Shown: positions 27,152-37,501, numbered from the stretch's first letter. The stretch is DNA of 64,000 nt from Bacteroides intestinalis (GCF_902364365.1 NZ_CABJDN010000001.1:744001-808000); one strand, 5' to 3'. Notes: generated from the letters alone by a model not told the origin. Program-made: numbers and translations.

Positions 27152-27874
27152 TTAGAATGATATTTTTACAGCTGGAGCATAGTTATGCCTAACAGTTCCG
27201 ACATCATCTAGACTAGCTATAGCTCCTATACGAAAATAATAACTTCTACCTGCTTTGAATAGATTTGTGTTTTTTTCTAAATTAATGGATAGTTCATATT
27301 GCTTAGATGGATCTATAATCTCATTGATATTATTTGTTTTATCATTGCTAGATTGTATGTCAAATTTAACAGCTTCTCCTACATGCATATCTGAAAATGC
27401 ATATAAACGGATATTTTTTATGATAGTATTCTCACGTCCTCCTTCCAATGAGAAGGTTGCTACTATCTCATTTTGATTATGAGTAATTGTTGGAGATTTA
27501 ATACGGATATAGGGCTCAACTTCAAAGTTATATTCATTATTTCCCGGTTTTATTTCAAAAGATTTGAATTCTAAAGGATAGAAATTGGCATTTCTCAAGT
27601 ATAAATCATATTTATTGGAGAATACGAGATTATTGCGGAATTCTCCATTGTTTTTTATAACCCAGGTTTGTGCACTAGGATTTTCATAACCTAATTCATA
27701 AGCTTCTATTGTAGCCCCATTTTGCAAATCGGTTTCAACAAGCTCTCCTGTTTTAACATCTCTTATTGAACCATAAAAGCACGCGTTGGGTCCTGTAAAG
27801 TTGTCCTTTTCGCAAGAAGGTAATAATAGCAAGCAGAATAAAGACTGAATTAAAAATATTTTTTTTGTTTTCAT
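27152..27874 (-). CDS. DUF3823-type lipoprotein
   Basis: A 240-residue lipoprotein (Cys21 in LPSC) placed third in a SusC-SusD-X order, the usual location of DUF3823 proteins. The family's early beta-sandwich segment is visible: FYGSIRDVKTGELVETDLQNGATIEAYELGY (about 33-63), resembling a carboxypeptidase-regulatory-like domain, followed by a second beta domain with FRIGA near the C-terminus. Such proteins are thought to be surface-exposed accessory glycan binders. It starts 12 bp after the SusD stop. No catalytic motif was found. Confidence 0.8.
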   Translation of the reverse strand: MKTKKIFLIQSLFCLLLLPSCEKDNFTGPNACFYGSIRDVKTGELVETDLQNGATIEAYELGYENPSAQTWVIKNNGEFRNNLVFSNKYDLYLRNANFYPLEFKSFEIKPGNNEYNFEVEPYIRIKSPTITHNQNEIVATFSLEGGRENTIIKNIRLYAFSDMHVGEAVKFDIQSSNDKTNNINEIIDPSKQYELSINLEKNTNLFKAGRSYYFRIGAIASLDDVGTVRHNYAPAVKISF

Positions 27875-27886
27875 ATACTTATATTG

Positions 27887-29845
27887 TTAATATTGAGGAT
27901 TTTGAATTAAATTATTGCTTGTCGTTCCTGGAATAGCTAAATAGTATGACCTTTCATTAAAACGACGTCCATTATCTATATTATCGTAATAGCTATTTGC
28001 ACGTACAAATATATATTGAGGAGTTGTTTCGCGCAAATCAAGGATAGGGACTAGGGCTTTCCGCATGGCGGCCCCATTAAATATGATATGGGCATCCCGT
28101 CGACGAATTAAATCCCAGTAACGATGACCCTCAAAAGCAAGTTCTACTCTTCGTTCTTTCAGAACATTCTCCACTGTTAATGGAATTTCGTCCCTATGAC
28201 CAGCTCTTTTACGAATATCATTCAAGCATTTTTTGGCTAGGATAATATCGCCTTGGCCAGATTCAGCTACGGCCTCTGCATAATTCAGGTATACTTCTGC
28301 CAGTCGCATGTCTATATAGTCTGTGGTGGAACTAAAGAGCTTACCCGTTACACTTTTATCTTCCTGTAGAAATTTTTTTAAAGAAAATCCTGTGATAGAA
28401 TATTTCGCATCTTCCCAATTATTATAAATTCTGAATGAATAATCGGTCATGGCTTGTCCACCGAATGTATAATAAGTTTTTCCGTCTTTCCCGATCGCCT
28501 TGTTGTCTTGGTATATTAGCTGTGTACCATCGGGAGAGATTAAGCCCCCTTGCATGATAATTGTGACTCCTTTCCAAATACTCCCGGGAACAATACAACT
28601 GCCAAATAATCGTGCGTCTTTCCCTGCGAAAATGTCAGAAGGATTATTGTATTTGATATATGGTACGTTTATGTCGATTCCTTCACCAGGGTTGGCGATG
28701 TAGATGTCTTCTTTGCCGTCAATACGTGTACGAATGGGGGCACTTTTCCCTGTACCATCATCTGTGTAATCTTCGTATATATCGACTAGATTTAATGCAG
28801 GACTAAACTTACCGTATGCGGTGGTATATCCGGGATTTGTTTGTGCTGGGTTGAAGAATATATCGGTATTATGGCCTTGTAACATTGTCTGTGTCCCGTC
28901 GATATAACCTTTTGCAAAAATCACTTCATTTAAAACTTCTGGATCTGTAGGATTCTCAAATATGTGTTGATAGTTTACAGCTGCTTCTTCAGCGTTTTGA
29001 GGGATGGGCTTATAAAGTTGTTTACCAGAATTATCAATAATTTGTTTTGCTGCATCAGCAGCCTTTTGATAATAATTCTCAGCATCAGTTGGAGTAAAAC
29101 CGCCTACTAATTTATCTTCTACGGCCTTGCCTGTAAGAGGTGCTTTATTCCAATATTTTGCCAATGAAGCTGCAAATAGAGCAACTCTAGACTTTAATGC
29201 ATATGCAGCCCATATCGTTGCACGTTTTGTTCCTTCTATATTTTCTACTTTCTCAGGTAAATGAGCAGCAGCTTTATCGCATTCTTCTAGAATAAAATCC
29301 CATGTCGCTTTTTCTGTGCTGCGAGGAACATATAGTGCATCCCCCTCTTCCATCTGTTGAAGATGTGTTACAATAGGTACACCACCAAAACGTTTTGCTA
29401 ATGCAAAGTAGGTATAAGCACGGATAAAATGTGCCTCACTAAGCAAACGGTTAGCTTCATTTTCGCTAATATCGACGGTAGGAACAGTTTCCATAAATTG
29501 ATTAATTTGCCTGATAGCTCCATAATCCCAATATCCATATGATATTTCTACGCTATGAGAACCACCACTATTAGTACTTTCATCTGTAAAGAAGGAAGAA
29601 CTATAGCCTAATTCTACCCATCCACCACTTTCTTGATGATAATTGAAACCTTTATTGGGATTGTAAGAAAAGTCTTCCATTGGCATCTTGTTGTATAAGG
29701 TGGCAAGGATAGTTTTTATTTCACTGATGTCAGAGAATACTTGCTCTGGCGAAACCCTATCAAGAGGTTTTATGTCTAAAAAATCACTACATGCAGTGCT
29801 CATAAGTGCAGCAAATAGGATGCATATCATTGATTTGCTTTTCAT
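27887..29845 (-). CDS. SusD/RagB-family lipoprotein
   Basis: Surface glycan-binding partner of the SusC protein encoded 12 bp upstream. Lipobox STAC gives Cys19, followed by SDFLDIKPLDRVSPEQVFSD, the standard N-terminal SusD sequence. TPR-type helices include ANRLLSEAHFIRAYTYFALAKRFGGVPIV (about 131-158). The C-terminal RagB region has RMAEVYLNYAEAVAESGQG-like and ERRVELAFEGHRYWDLIRR (about 570-588). At 652 aa it is at the long end of the family. Confidence 0.95.
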   Translation of the reverse strand: MKSKSMICILFAALMSTACSDFLDIKPLDRVSPEQVFSDISEIKTILATLYNKMPMEDFSYNPNKGFNYHQESGGWVELGYSSSFFTDESTNSGGSHSVEISYGYWDYGAIRQINQFMETVPTVDISENEANRLLSEAHFIRAYTYFALAKRFGGVPIVTHLQQMEEGDALYVPRSTEKATWDFILEECDKAAAHLPEKVENIEGTKRATIWAAYALKSRVALFAASLAKYWNKAPLTGKAVEDKLVGGFTPTDAENYYQKAADAAKQIIDNSGKQLYKPIPQNAEEAAVNYQHIFENPTDPEVLNEVIFAKGYIDGTQTMLQGHNTDIFFNPAQTNPGYTTAYGKFSPALNLVDIYEDYTDDGTGKSAPIRTRIDGKEDIYIANPGEGIDINVPYIKYNNPSDIFAGKDARLFGSCIVPGSIWKGVTIIMQGGLISPDGTQLIYQDNKAIGKDGKTYYTFGGQAMTDYSFRIYNNWEDAKYSITGFSLKKFLQEDKSVTGKLFSSTTDYIDMRLAEVYLNYAEAVAESGQGDIILAKKCLNDIRKRAGHRDEIPLTVENVLKERRVELAFEGHRYWDLIRRRDAHIIFNGAAMRKALVPILDLRETTPQYIFVRANSYYDNIDNGRRFNERSYYLAIPGTTSNNLIQNPQY

Positions 29846-29857
29846 ATCTTTAATTGT

Positions 29858-32800
29858 TTAAAAGTTAATACTAAGACCAAAGTTAAAGGAACGCATAAGA
29901 GGATAAGTTAAATCTGCTGTATAATCTCCTTCTTCCCTTTCGGGGTCTAAATCTTTGATACCTTTGCCACAAAAGGTAAACAGATTAAATCCGTTGGCAT
30001 AAATCCGTAAACCTTCTAGACCTATAGCTTTTGTCCATTGTTTTGGAAAAGTATAGCCAATTTCTATACTTTTGATACGCAAATAGGAAGCATTGAGACG
30101 CCATAAATCAGTAATCATAGCATCTGTTGTTCCACTAGCATCAGTCTTCAATGCGGGATATTTGCCGCTAATCCATTGGGTATTGGGGTCATATGGATCG
30201 TCATTGATATTGGCGGTATGCCACCTATCCATGTACTGTTCCCATAATACTGGATAGCTTCCATATCCCCAAATATCATTTTTTTGAGTGAATACAGTGA
30301 ACAGGGCAGAACCTTGCAATAAGACATTAAGATCGAAGCCCTTCCAAGCTACATCTAAGTTAAAACCATATTGTAGAGGTGGGTTGTTAGCAATTCCCGA
30401 TTGTTGACCTGCCCAGAATGTTGGTAGTTGGTCTTTATCATTGATTATACCATCACCGTTGACATCGATAACTCTATAACTACCAGGTAAGCCTTTAGAA
30501 TTGCCCACACTTCCTCCGATTAGTGGAGCTTCTTGATATTGTTGAATATTTGTGTATTGGCCATCATATATAAAGCCCCATTCTCTACCAGTGTAGCGGT
30601 TACTGCCTTGAGAGTCTTTCCATGCTTCCCATGAACTGCTATAGGGTGAGCGCTCTGTATGCAGTAGCTTTTTTCTCGAATATACGAGATTAGCACTTAC
30701 CCCATATTTGAAATCTCTGATAGAATTTCTGTGTGAGATAACTAATTCGAATCCGCGTACTAAATCGCTATTTAGGTTCTCTTGTGGGAATGATGCTCCG
30801 AAAGTATTAGGTACAGACTGTATTTTGGTAGCTAATAATCCATTTCTGTTCTTTTGGAAGAAATCTACGGATGCTGATAATTTCCCATTCCACAAATCAA
30901 TGTCTAATCCTATATTAGCCGTTTTGGTTTTAATCCAAGTTAGATTATTATTAATAACTCCTGGAAATAATACTCCATTTGTTAAAATACCATCATTAAA
31001 GACGTAGCCTCCGCTTATACCAGCAAGGGTATAGCCAGAATAATATTGAAACGGATTACCGGCATCAGCTCCCATCCAACCATACGAACCTCTTAACTTT
31101 AGATTAGAGATAAAAGGAAGATTTTCTTTTATAAAAGATTCTTCGGAAATTCTCCAACCTGCGGATAAAGAAGGGAAGAATGCCCAGCGCTTTCCGGGAG
31201 CGTATTTATATGAACCATCATATCTGAATGCAAATTCAAATAAATATTTATTCATGTAATCATAGTTAGCTCGACCAAGTAAAGATAGAAACGCTTCTTC
31301 TGTACGGTTGCCGCCGTTTGATAAATTGGTTAAACTACCTTGGTCCAGAACATCATTGGTGTATATATCATCATATTGTCTTTTACCAGAGATTGTTTTT
31401 TGTTCCATTTTCTTGGCTTCCCATACCATGGTTGCTCCAATTGTATGTTGTCCAAAACTATTGTTGTATAACAATTGAGCTTGGACATCTCTACGGGCAA
31501 ATGTAGTTTTGCTATTTGAGTAGGTGGAAACTGCTGGGTCTACTACCTTAGCGTCAGTTTGATAGTCATAGAGATAATATCCTTTTTGCAGAATGGAATT
31601 ATCGTTGATATTTCCATCATACGCACCTAATACTTTTGCTTTTAGGCCTTTCACCCAAGGTACTGTATAGGTGAGCTCCAAGGTTGTTTGATATTGTGTA
31701 TTGTTCCACGACTGGTAACCGTCAACATCTTCCTGCATCATTGCTACAGGATTTTGATTGGTGTTGGGTAAGCTTGAATAGTGATCAGGATTCTTCAATG
31801 TTGTCGGTCCAATACCGCGTTCTGCCGTAATTATTGGTTTAAATAGCCAAAAGTAGCCAATACGGGGTGATTTATTACTATCATATTTCCCCGAGAATGT
31901 AAAGTCGGCTATTAAATTCTTTGTAAGCTCTGCTGTCATATTAACTCGCGCATTATATTTGCGATACGTTTGAATATTGCTTTTTAATAGCCCATTATCT
32001 TCCATGTACCCCAAACTCATGTAATACTTAACCTTATCGGAACCGCCGGTTGCAGAAATAGAATGTTGTTGTTGTGTGGTTATATTCTTTAGGGTCAAAT
32101 CAAGCCAGTCATGGTCTTGATATCCTGGCTCTGTTCCTGCTTTCCATTTTGCTAGTTCTTCATCATTATAGGAAGGATTATTTCCGTTGTTTCTGTCCAT
32201 CTCGTTTTTCATAAGGCGATAGGTGTAAGCATCAACTGATTGACGCATTGAAGTTGGGCTCTTGATGCCAAAGTAGCCGTTATATGAGAATTTTGTTTTT
32301 CCTTGACTACCCTTTTTTGTTGTAACAATAATAACGCCATTATCTGCATTCATACCATATATGGCTGCTGAAGCATCTTTCAGAACGGAAATGCTTTCAA
32401 TATCATCCGGACTTAATCTTTCAAAATCTGATATACCATCTCTGGCTACTCCATCAATTACTACCAGTGGGGAACCAAATCCTCTGATACTTACCATGCT
32501 GTTGAAAGAGCCTGGCTCACCAGTCTGTTGGCGAATTTGAATACCAGGAATCTTACCTTGGATGCTACTGACTAAACTAGGAGCTTTGGTTGTTAAGATG
32601 TCATCAGATTTAATTTGTGCCACAGATCCAGTCAATGTTTCTTTCTTCTGTACACCATATCCAACTACTACAACTTCATCCAAAAGCTCAGTGTCTGATT
32701 CTAACTTTATAACTAGGTTTGTTTTAGCTGCAATGTGAATCTCTTTACTTTTGTATCCAACATAGGTTATCTTTAATCTGCCATTTGGATGAGCAGAGAG

Positions 32801-32992
32801 TTTAAATGTGCCATTTACATCAGTAATTGTTCCATTCGTAGTTCCTATTTCTACGATATTTACCCCAATAAGAGGTTCGCCGGTTTCGTCTGTGACCAAA
32901 CCTTTAATAACACCTGTTTGTGCAAGCCCATTGAAGGGAATAAGGCAACAAATCAATGCAACCCAAAAACTTGCAAATAAAAAATGTTTCAT
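29858..32992 (-). CDS. SusC-family TonB-dependent outer membrane transporter
   Basis: Outer-membrane glycan importer of 1044 aa. After the signal peptide (1-24, ending GLAQ) comes a CarboxypepD_reg-like domain (about 27-105; GVIKGLVTDETGEPLIGVNI), the plug with DEVVVVGYGVQKKETLTGSV and VLKDASAAIYGMNADNGVIIV, and a beta-barrel ending in GLSINF. It pairs with the following SusD gene. It is preceded by a putative glycosidase gene only 38 bp upstream, so it is probably internal to an operon starting at the sialate O-acetylesterase gene rather than at its own promoter. Confidence 0.95.
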   Translation of the reverse strand: MKHFLFASFWVALICCLIPFNGLAQTGVIKGLVTDETGEPLIGVNIVEIGTTNGTITDVNGTFKLSAHPNGRLKITYVGYKSKEIHIAAKTNLVIKLESDTELLDEVVVVGYGVQKKETLTGSVAQIKSDDILTTKAPSLVSSIQGKIPGIQIRQQTGEPGSFNSMVSIRGFGSPLVVIDGVARDGISDFERLSPDDIESISVLKDASAAIYGMNADNGVIIVTTKKGSQGKTKFSYNGYFGIKSPTSMRQSVDAYTYRLMKNEMDRNNGNNPSYNDEELAKWKAGTEPGYQDHDWLDLTLKNITTQQQHSISATGGSDKVKYYMSLGYMEDNGLLKSNIQTYRKYNARVNMTAELTKNLIADFTFSGKYDSNKSPRIGYFWLFKPIITAERGIGPTTLKNPDHYSSLPNTNQNPVAMMQEDVDGYQSWNNTQYQTTLELTYTVPWVKGLKAKVLGAYDGNINDNSILQKGYYLYDYQTDAKVVDPAVSTYSNSKTTFARRDVQAQLLYNNSFGQHTIGATMVWEAKKMEQKTISGKRQYDDIYTNDVLDQGSLTNLSNGGNRTEEAFLSLLGRANYDYMNKYLFEFAFRYDGSYKYAPGKRWAFFPSLSAGWRISEESFIKENLPFISNLKLRGSYGWMGADAGNPFQYYSGYTLAGISGGYVFNDGILTNGVLFPGVINNNLTWIKTKTANIGLDIDLWNGKLSASVDFFQKNRNGLLATKIQSVPNTFGASFPQENLNSDLVRGFELVISHRNSIRDFKYGVSANLVYSRKKLLHTERSPYSSSWEAWKDSQGSNRYTGREWGFIYDGQYTNIQQYQEAPLIGGSVGNSKGLPGSYRVIDVNGDGIINDKDQLPTFWAGQQSGIANNPPLQYGFNLDVAWKGFDLNVLLQGSALFTVFTQKNDIWGYGSYPVLWEQYMDRWHTANINDDPYDPNTQWISGKYPALKTDASGTTDAMITDLWRLNASYLRIKSIEIGYTFPKQWTKAIGLEGLRIYANGFNLFTFCGKGIKDLDPEREEGDYTADLTYPLMRSFNFGLSINF

Positions 32993-33030
32993 GTTTAAAT
33001 TAGATTTAATTAATAAAGAATGGTATGTTT

Positions 33031-34332
33031 CTATTTTAGACTTTGTCCTTGATTCTTTAATAGAGAGTCAAAGTATTTTGCTGCAAAACTTTTTGTACCA
33101 TCAGGACGAATCAGCCAAAAGCCTCTCATTTCATCATTGGTACGTGTACCATTGGAAGAACGGAATGCTTCATCTTTGGGCTCATTACAATAAAGTTCCC
33201 ACTGAATGAGGTATGGTATATTTAAGGCTAAACACACTGCAACATATGTGTCCCAGTTCTTGATAACGGGCTCTTCAGTGAGTAATTCTTCATAGCGTTG
33301 TTCCGGAATGCCAATTTCACCTAAGAATACTCTCTTTTCGCCTTTCATAATGTTACTTGGCGTGAAGTATTTTTTTATATATTCGATACCTTTATATAAT
33401 AGTATGCCGTTATCTAGCCCTGTTGTATTTAAGGCATCATAGCATGACCAAGAAACCATATCTACATTTACGTTTGGTAATACCGAATTGATGATTCCTG
33501 GAATTCCGTTCATGCTGTCAATTACTTTGTTTGCTTCAATGGCATGGTATACTTTACATTTAGAATTTACATTCTCTTGCCTTGCGCGTTCTACCCCTCT
33601 TTGACGGGCTGTAAACCATTTGACCATATTTTGTACTCTTTGGGTGGAATCGGCGGGGACTAGAACCGTGTATCTATCTCCGTCTACAGCCTTAATAAGT
33701 TCACCGGCTTTGCGCGACCATCTAGCACTGTCTCCGGTTCCTCCTCTCATTATCCAATCTCCTTCCCAATTTTCTAATATGAATGTCATCTCTCTGTCTT
33801 TATATTCATCTAAAAGGTATTGGGTTAGCTCGTAGATTTCTTGTTCTTCTTTTTGGCTGCTTTCATTAGTGGTTTTCACTCCTGCTCCACCAATACTCAA
33901 TACAATTGTAGAGAAGTTCATGTCAAAACATGTTTTATAGTAAGTGTTTTGTGCCAAATCTTTTAATGTACAATTGTCTGGAAGCTGCCATTCGGAATTG
34001 TATGAATATCCATCTATTTTAGTAATCTTTCCTTGCTTTTTCCCTTTGTTGAACCACAATTTGACAACACCATATCCCATTTGTTGTAATGTGCGGCATC
34101 CTTCGATAATATAGGGTTCTCCTGTAAAGTAGTATTTCCCGTCTACATGTGTAGCACCGATTCTTGTAGAAAAATTATCGGGTATTTGATACCCTTTACT
34201 TGGTTTATGCTGATCTATGATGGCTGCAATTTCCGCATCGCTTAATTCTTTTGTTTTATCACTAAGCGAATGGCAAGAACAGGCAAATATTGAGATTAAG
34301 AAATAATAATGAAATAATTTAATTCTTTTCAT
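33031..34332 (-). CDS. Putative TIM-barrel glycoside hydrolase lipoprotein (unassigned family), paralogue 1
   Basis: A 433-residue lipoprotein (Cys20 in ACSC). I cannot place it in a named family. It is clearly paralogous to the 400-residue lipoprotein at 40400-41602. Both share NWEGDW (here 188-193), a YHxxExN segment (about 262-269), a VDMVSWSCYDA strand, GExG (Glu339 in FLGEIG) and WELYCNE near the C-terminus. Asn-x-Glu at one strand and a Gly-Glu at a later strand, each after hydrophobic residues, resemble the acid/base and nucleophile layout of clan GH-A TIM barrels, with Glu190 and Glu339 as candidates. A glycosidase role is inference. It lies between the esterase and susC. Confidence 0.6.
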   Translation of the reverse strand: MKRIKLFHYYFLISIFACSCHSLSDKTKELSDAEIAAIIDQHKPSKGYQIPDNFSTRIGATHVDGKYYFTGEPYIIEGCRTLQQMGYGVVKLWFNKGKKQGKITKIDGYSYNSEWQLPDNCTLKDLAQNTYYKTCFDMNFSTIVLSIGGAGVKTTNESSQKEEQEIYELTQYLLDEYKDREMTFILENWEGDWIMRGGTGDSARWSRKAGELIKAVDGDRYTVLVPADSTQRVQNMVKWFTARQRGVERARQENVNSKCKVYHAIEANKVIDSMNGIPGIINSVLPNVNVDMVSWSCYDALNTTGLDNGILLYKGIEYIKKYFTPSNIMKGEKRVFLGEIGIPEQRYEELLTEEPVIKNWDTYVAVCLALNIPYLIQWELYCNEPKDEAFRSSNGTRTNDEMRGFWLIRPDGTKSFAAKYFDSLLKNQGQSLK

Positions 34333-34366
34333 GATGATTTTGAGTTTAGTAAATTAATTGTGTTTT

Positions 34367-36304
34367 TTATTCTTGAGTTATACCTTCCCAAACATCAGTG
34401 CGGAAAGGAGCTGCCGGAAGCCCTACACTATTGTATAAGTTTACATTGGGATTATCTGACCATGCATAACGTACAGCAATTGGGGCGTCTACTTCATCTG
34501 AATATACGATTACATCTTTTCCTTGGACTTCAGCTTTTGCCCAATGATATTTTTTGTCATTTCCTGCAATAGTGAAGCCTTGGAGTTCTTTTCCTCTTAC
34601 CACTAACCCTTGGGCAACATTTAAATAGCTTATTCGTATTTTATTTCCTTCTATATTCATAGAGTGAAATGTTGGTCCCATAGCTATGATATCTTTTCTA
34701 CCATAAGCTAATTTCTGGGCTTGCAGGTATAATCTGTGAGATACATCTTGCTTGTTTTGTGGGTGGATATAATGCTCTTCACCTATATCGATAGTAACAG
34801 CTAATCCCGTAGCGGGATATAAAAGCGCTTTTGCTTGTACTTCTCGCATCTCAGCCCAACCGGACTCCATAGGTTGTGGCTGTTTTTTCATGAAATTGGG
34901 CAATTGTACAATAAGGAACGGAAGATTCCCTTGCCGGAATCCGACTCTCCAATCTGTAAACAACATTGGTAATAGCTGACGATATCTTTTAGCTTGTCCT
35001 GCATTATTTTCTCCTTGATACCATAAGAAACCGCGTATCGTGTATGGCATTATAGGATAAACCATAGCATTATATAACACTGTATTTGTGTTATAGTAAT
35101 TCTGCCAACCGGGGGCTCTGCGTTCCAATTCCGCATTATATCTCCATTCATTATCTAAAGGTACAATTAATGTACTATCTTTAGTGCATATGCTAAGAGG
35201 TTGTTCTTCCGTACCTAAATGAGCACTTCCCCAATATATGGTTGCTTTAAAAGAAAGTACATTTTTCTTTTTTAGCCATTTTGCAGGAAGTTCTATGCCC
35301 TGTGTTTTGCTTTTTTTTATTTTTTTTCCATTAAGCCATATCTCCAATGCTTTGATATCTATATCTCCGGTGAGAAATAATGATGTTTTTGTTTTTGGCA
35401 TTTCAAAAGTTGTGCGTAGCCAGGCTACTCCCCAAAAATTAGTAAGATTCATTTTATCGGTTCTGATAGGAGCGGATGTTGTGGCCCAATCTCTATCATT
35501 ATAAGATGTTTTGTAGACTTTGGCTTTGATGCCGGCATTTGCCTCAGCTACAATAACTTCTCTCATTCTATCATTTTCTAAACTTTCTTCCACCTTTTTT
35601 CTCCATTTTAGAGTGTCTGTGTCTAGATTATTAACCCATTCAGTATAGGCCTTATGTGTCTTTAATGTTTCTGCATTCATCCATGCCTCTATATTTGTCG
35701 CCCCCCAAGAAGATGAGATAATTCCTACAGGTACTTTTTGGTCCTGTGATATTTCTTTTGCGAAAAAATAGGCGACTGCAGAAAATGATTTGGCTGTTTC
35801 AGGTTTGCAGATATCCCAATCTTTTCGTTCCCACTTTGCTGTTGGTATTATATTTGTTTCATGTGGTGTGTTGAAGAAACGTATCAGTGGATAATTTGCT
35901 TCGGCTATCTCTTTAAGGGTATTGGGACCCACACCATCTTGTAGCATCCATGCCATATTGGATTGTCCGGATGCAAACCATACTTCTCCTATATAGATGT
36001 CTTGTAATTCAATGCATTCGTCTGCTGAAGTGACTGATAGTACATAAGGTCCTCCTGCAGGTTTTGATGGGATATAGAGCATCCATTTCCCATTAGCATC
36101 TGTTTGACAATCGAAAATTTCTTGTTGGAATTTTACCATAACTTTGGAGCCTGCATCAGCCTTTCCCCATATTGCAATTGGTTTCTCTCGTTGTAATACC
36201 ATGTGATTCGAGAAAATAGAAGGAAGTTGCAGAGCCCCTGCATAAATTTGCCCACCATAGAATAATAATAACTGGACAATGATAATGATATTGATTTTCT
36301 TCAT
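34367..36304 (-). CDS. Sialate O-acetylesterase-like carbohydrate esterase
   Basis: A secreted SGNH/GDSL-type esterase of 645 aa with a signal peptide (1-23) rather than a clear lipobox. The nucleophile block is GEVWFASGQSNMAW with Ser115, typical of the SASA (9-O-acetylsialate esterase) family, and the catalytic His-containing block is IGEEHYIHPQNKQDVSHR (about 530-548). A beta-sandwich insertion (about 270-370, with LFLTGDIDIKALEIWLNGKKI) sits between the two, as in many Bacteroidetes members. Although named after sialate, such proteins also deacetylate other sugars, and no sialidase or sialic acid catabolism genes are present. First gene of the leftward PUL operon, divergent from the AraC gene. 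Confidence 0.88.
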   Translation of the reverse strand: MKKINIIIIVQLLLFYGGQIYAGALQLPSIFSNHMVLQREKPIAIWGKADAGSKVMVKFQQEIFDCQTDANGKWMLYIPSKPAGGPYVLSVTSADECIELQDIYIGEVWFASGQSNMAWMLQDGVGPNTLKEIAEANYPLIRFFNTPHETNIIPTAKWERKDWDICKPETAKSFSAVAYFFAKEISQDQKVPVGIISSSWGATNIEAWMNAETLKTHKAYTEWVNNLDTDTLKWRKKVEESLENDRMREVIVAEANAGIKAKVYKTSYNDRDWATTSAPIRTDKMNLTNFWGVAWLRTTFEMPKTKTSLFLTGDIDIKALEIWLNGKKIKKSKTQGIELPAKWLKKKNVLSFKATIYWGSAHLGTEEQPLSICTKDSTLIVPLDNEWRYNAELERRAPGWQNYYNTNTVLYNAMVYPIMPYTIRGFLWYQGENNAGQAKRYRQLLPMLFTDWRVGFRQGNLPFLIVQLPNFMKKQPQPMESGWAEMREVQAKALLYPATGLAVTIDIGEEHYIHPQNKQDVSHRLYLQAQKLAYGRKDIIAMGPTFHSMNIEGNKIRISYLNVAQGLVVRGKELQGFTIAGNDKKYHWAKAEVQGKDVIVYSDEVDAPIAVRYAWSDNPNVNLYNSVGLPAAPFRTDVWEGITQE

Positions 36305-36372
36305 ACTATGATATTTATTTTGTTTAATCTAGGTAATGAAATATATAAGTAAAAGACTCTTTTTTTATAATG

Positions 36373-36380
36373 CAAAAATA
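36373..36380 (-). promoter_or_regulatory. Putative -7 element of esterase-glycosidase-SusCD operon
   Basis: On the minus strand this reads TATTTTTG, matching TAnnTTTG, about 70 bp ahead of the esterase start codon at 36304 and within the 200-bp divergent region shared with the AraC regulator gene. No strong -33 element was seen. Confidence 0.4.
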
Positions 36381-36504
36381 GCGTATTAGTATATGTGCTT
36401 TGAATATTTTATGGCTTAATGATGATACTATTTTGCTATTTCCTTTTGGAAGCTCGAAAAAATAGTATAATATTGTAGTGAGAAACTTTTATTGCTGAAA
36501 TACA

Positions 36505-37368
36505 ATGAAACAAATAATCAGGGAGATTACTCCCATTAATAATGATGATTTTTTTGTCTTATTAAATCATCCGTGTGCTAAATTTGATTTTCCCACGCAT
36601 TACCATTATGAATATGAGCTAAATATGGTCTTTAATTTTCATGGAAAGAGGATTGTTGGGGATTCGGTAGAGAATATTTGTAGTTCTGATTTGGTACTAA
36701 TTGGGCCAAATACTTTCCATTCATGGAGTGGTGCTCCTGATTTTAGGACTCATTGTATTACTATTCAGTTCAGTCCGGAGCTTTTTACTAATTGCTTCTT
36801 GCATAAGAATCTATTTCGACCTATAAAAGAAATGCTAGATTTATCCAGTAAGGGTATTTCTTTTCCGCCGGAGAAAAATGAGAAAATCGTAGTTTTATTG
36901 CTAGAGTTAACGAAAAAGAAAGGCTTTGATACAGTGGTTGATTTTTTGAATCTTTTATATCAATTAGCTATTTCAACAAATAAACAGGTGTTATGCAGCC
37001 CAAATTTTACTCAGGATTATTATGAGTTGAAAAGTAGAAGAATAAAGATTGTATATCAATATTTGCAAAAGAACTATGGCAACAAGATAGCTGTAGCTGA
37101 TGTAGCGAAACTTATTAATATGACAGAGTCTGGCTTTTGTCATTTTTTTAAAAAGAGAACTCAAAAAAGTTTTGTCGATTTTCTGAACGATTTGCGTATA
37201 GGAGAGGCGGCTCGAATGTTACTTGAAACAACACATACCATTTCAGAAATATCTTATAATTGTGGTTTTTGTAATATGTCTAATTTCAATCGCATTTTTA
37301 AGAAGAAGAAGGGATGTACTCCAACGCAGTTCCGGGATGAGAATACTCATACGGTAACAATCTATTGA
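36505..37368 (+). CDS. AraC-family transcriptional regulator
   Basis: A 287-residue cytoplasmic regulator with an N-terminal cupin-like sensing domain (about 15-150; HYHYEYELNMVFNFHGKRIVGD) and a C-terminal AraC double HTH (about 175-280). The second helix-turn-helix carries the usual ISEISYNCGFCNMSNFNRIFKKKKGCTPTQFR. It is transcribed divergently from the esterase/SusCD operon and convergently with the GH2 operon, so it is the likely local regulator of this PUL in place of an HTCS or SusR. The cupin part suggests binding of a small intracellular sugar. It is followed by a 36-bp perfect inverted repeat. Confidence 0.92.
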   Translation: MKQIIREITPINNDDFFVLLNHPCAKFDFPTHYHYEYELNMVFNFHGKRIVGDSVENICSSDLVLIGPNTFHSWSGAPDFRTHCITIQFSPELFTNCFLHKNLFRPIKEMLDLSSKGISFPPEKNEKIVVLLLELTKKKGFDTVVDFLNLLYQLAISTNKQVLCSPNFTQDYYELKSRRIKIVYQYLQKNYGNKIAVADVAKLINMTESGFCHFFKKRTQKSFVDFLNDLRIGEAARMLLETTHTISEISYNCGFCNMSNFNRIFKKKKGCTPTQFRDENTHTVTIY

Positions 37369-37397
37369 ATTTGATCGAATGTGTTGTTGAGGAAGTT

Positions 37398-37473
37398 GTT
37401 TCATCTAAATAATACAATACGATAAAGGAATAAAAAATTATTCCTTTATCGTATTGTATTATTTAGATGAAAC
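37398..37473. repeat. Perfect 36-bp inverted repeat, 4-nt loop, between convergent genes
   Basis: Positions 37398-37433 and 37438-37473 are exact reverse complements over 36 bp with the 4-nt loop AAAA. It lies in the 133-bp gap between the convergent AraC regulator (ends 37368) and GH2 gene (ends 37502). An RNA hairpin would form in either transcript, so a bidirectional terminator or 3'-end stabiliser is the simplest role. The AT-rich stem and the absence of mismatches are unusual for an ordinary terminator. Confidence 0.85.
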
Positions 37474-37501
37474 CTGCATGAGCAAAGGATATGGAATTTT
37501 A

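Noticed and set aside
37398..37473. Terminal inverted repeats of an IS or transposon
   Set aside because: The arms are separated by 4 nt, leaving no room for an element.
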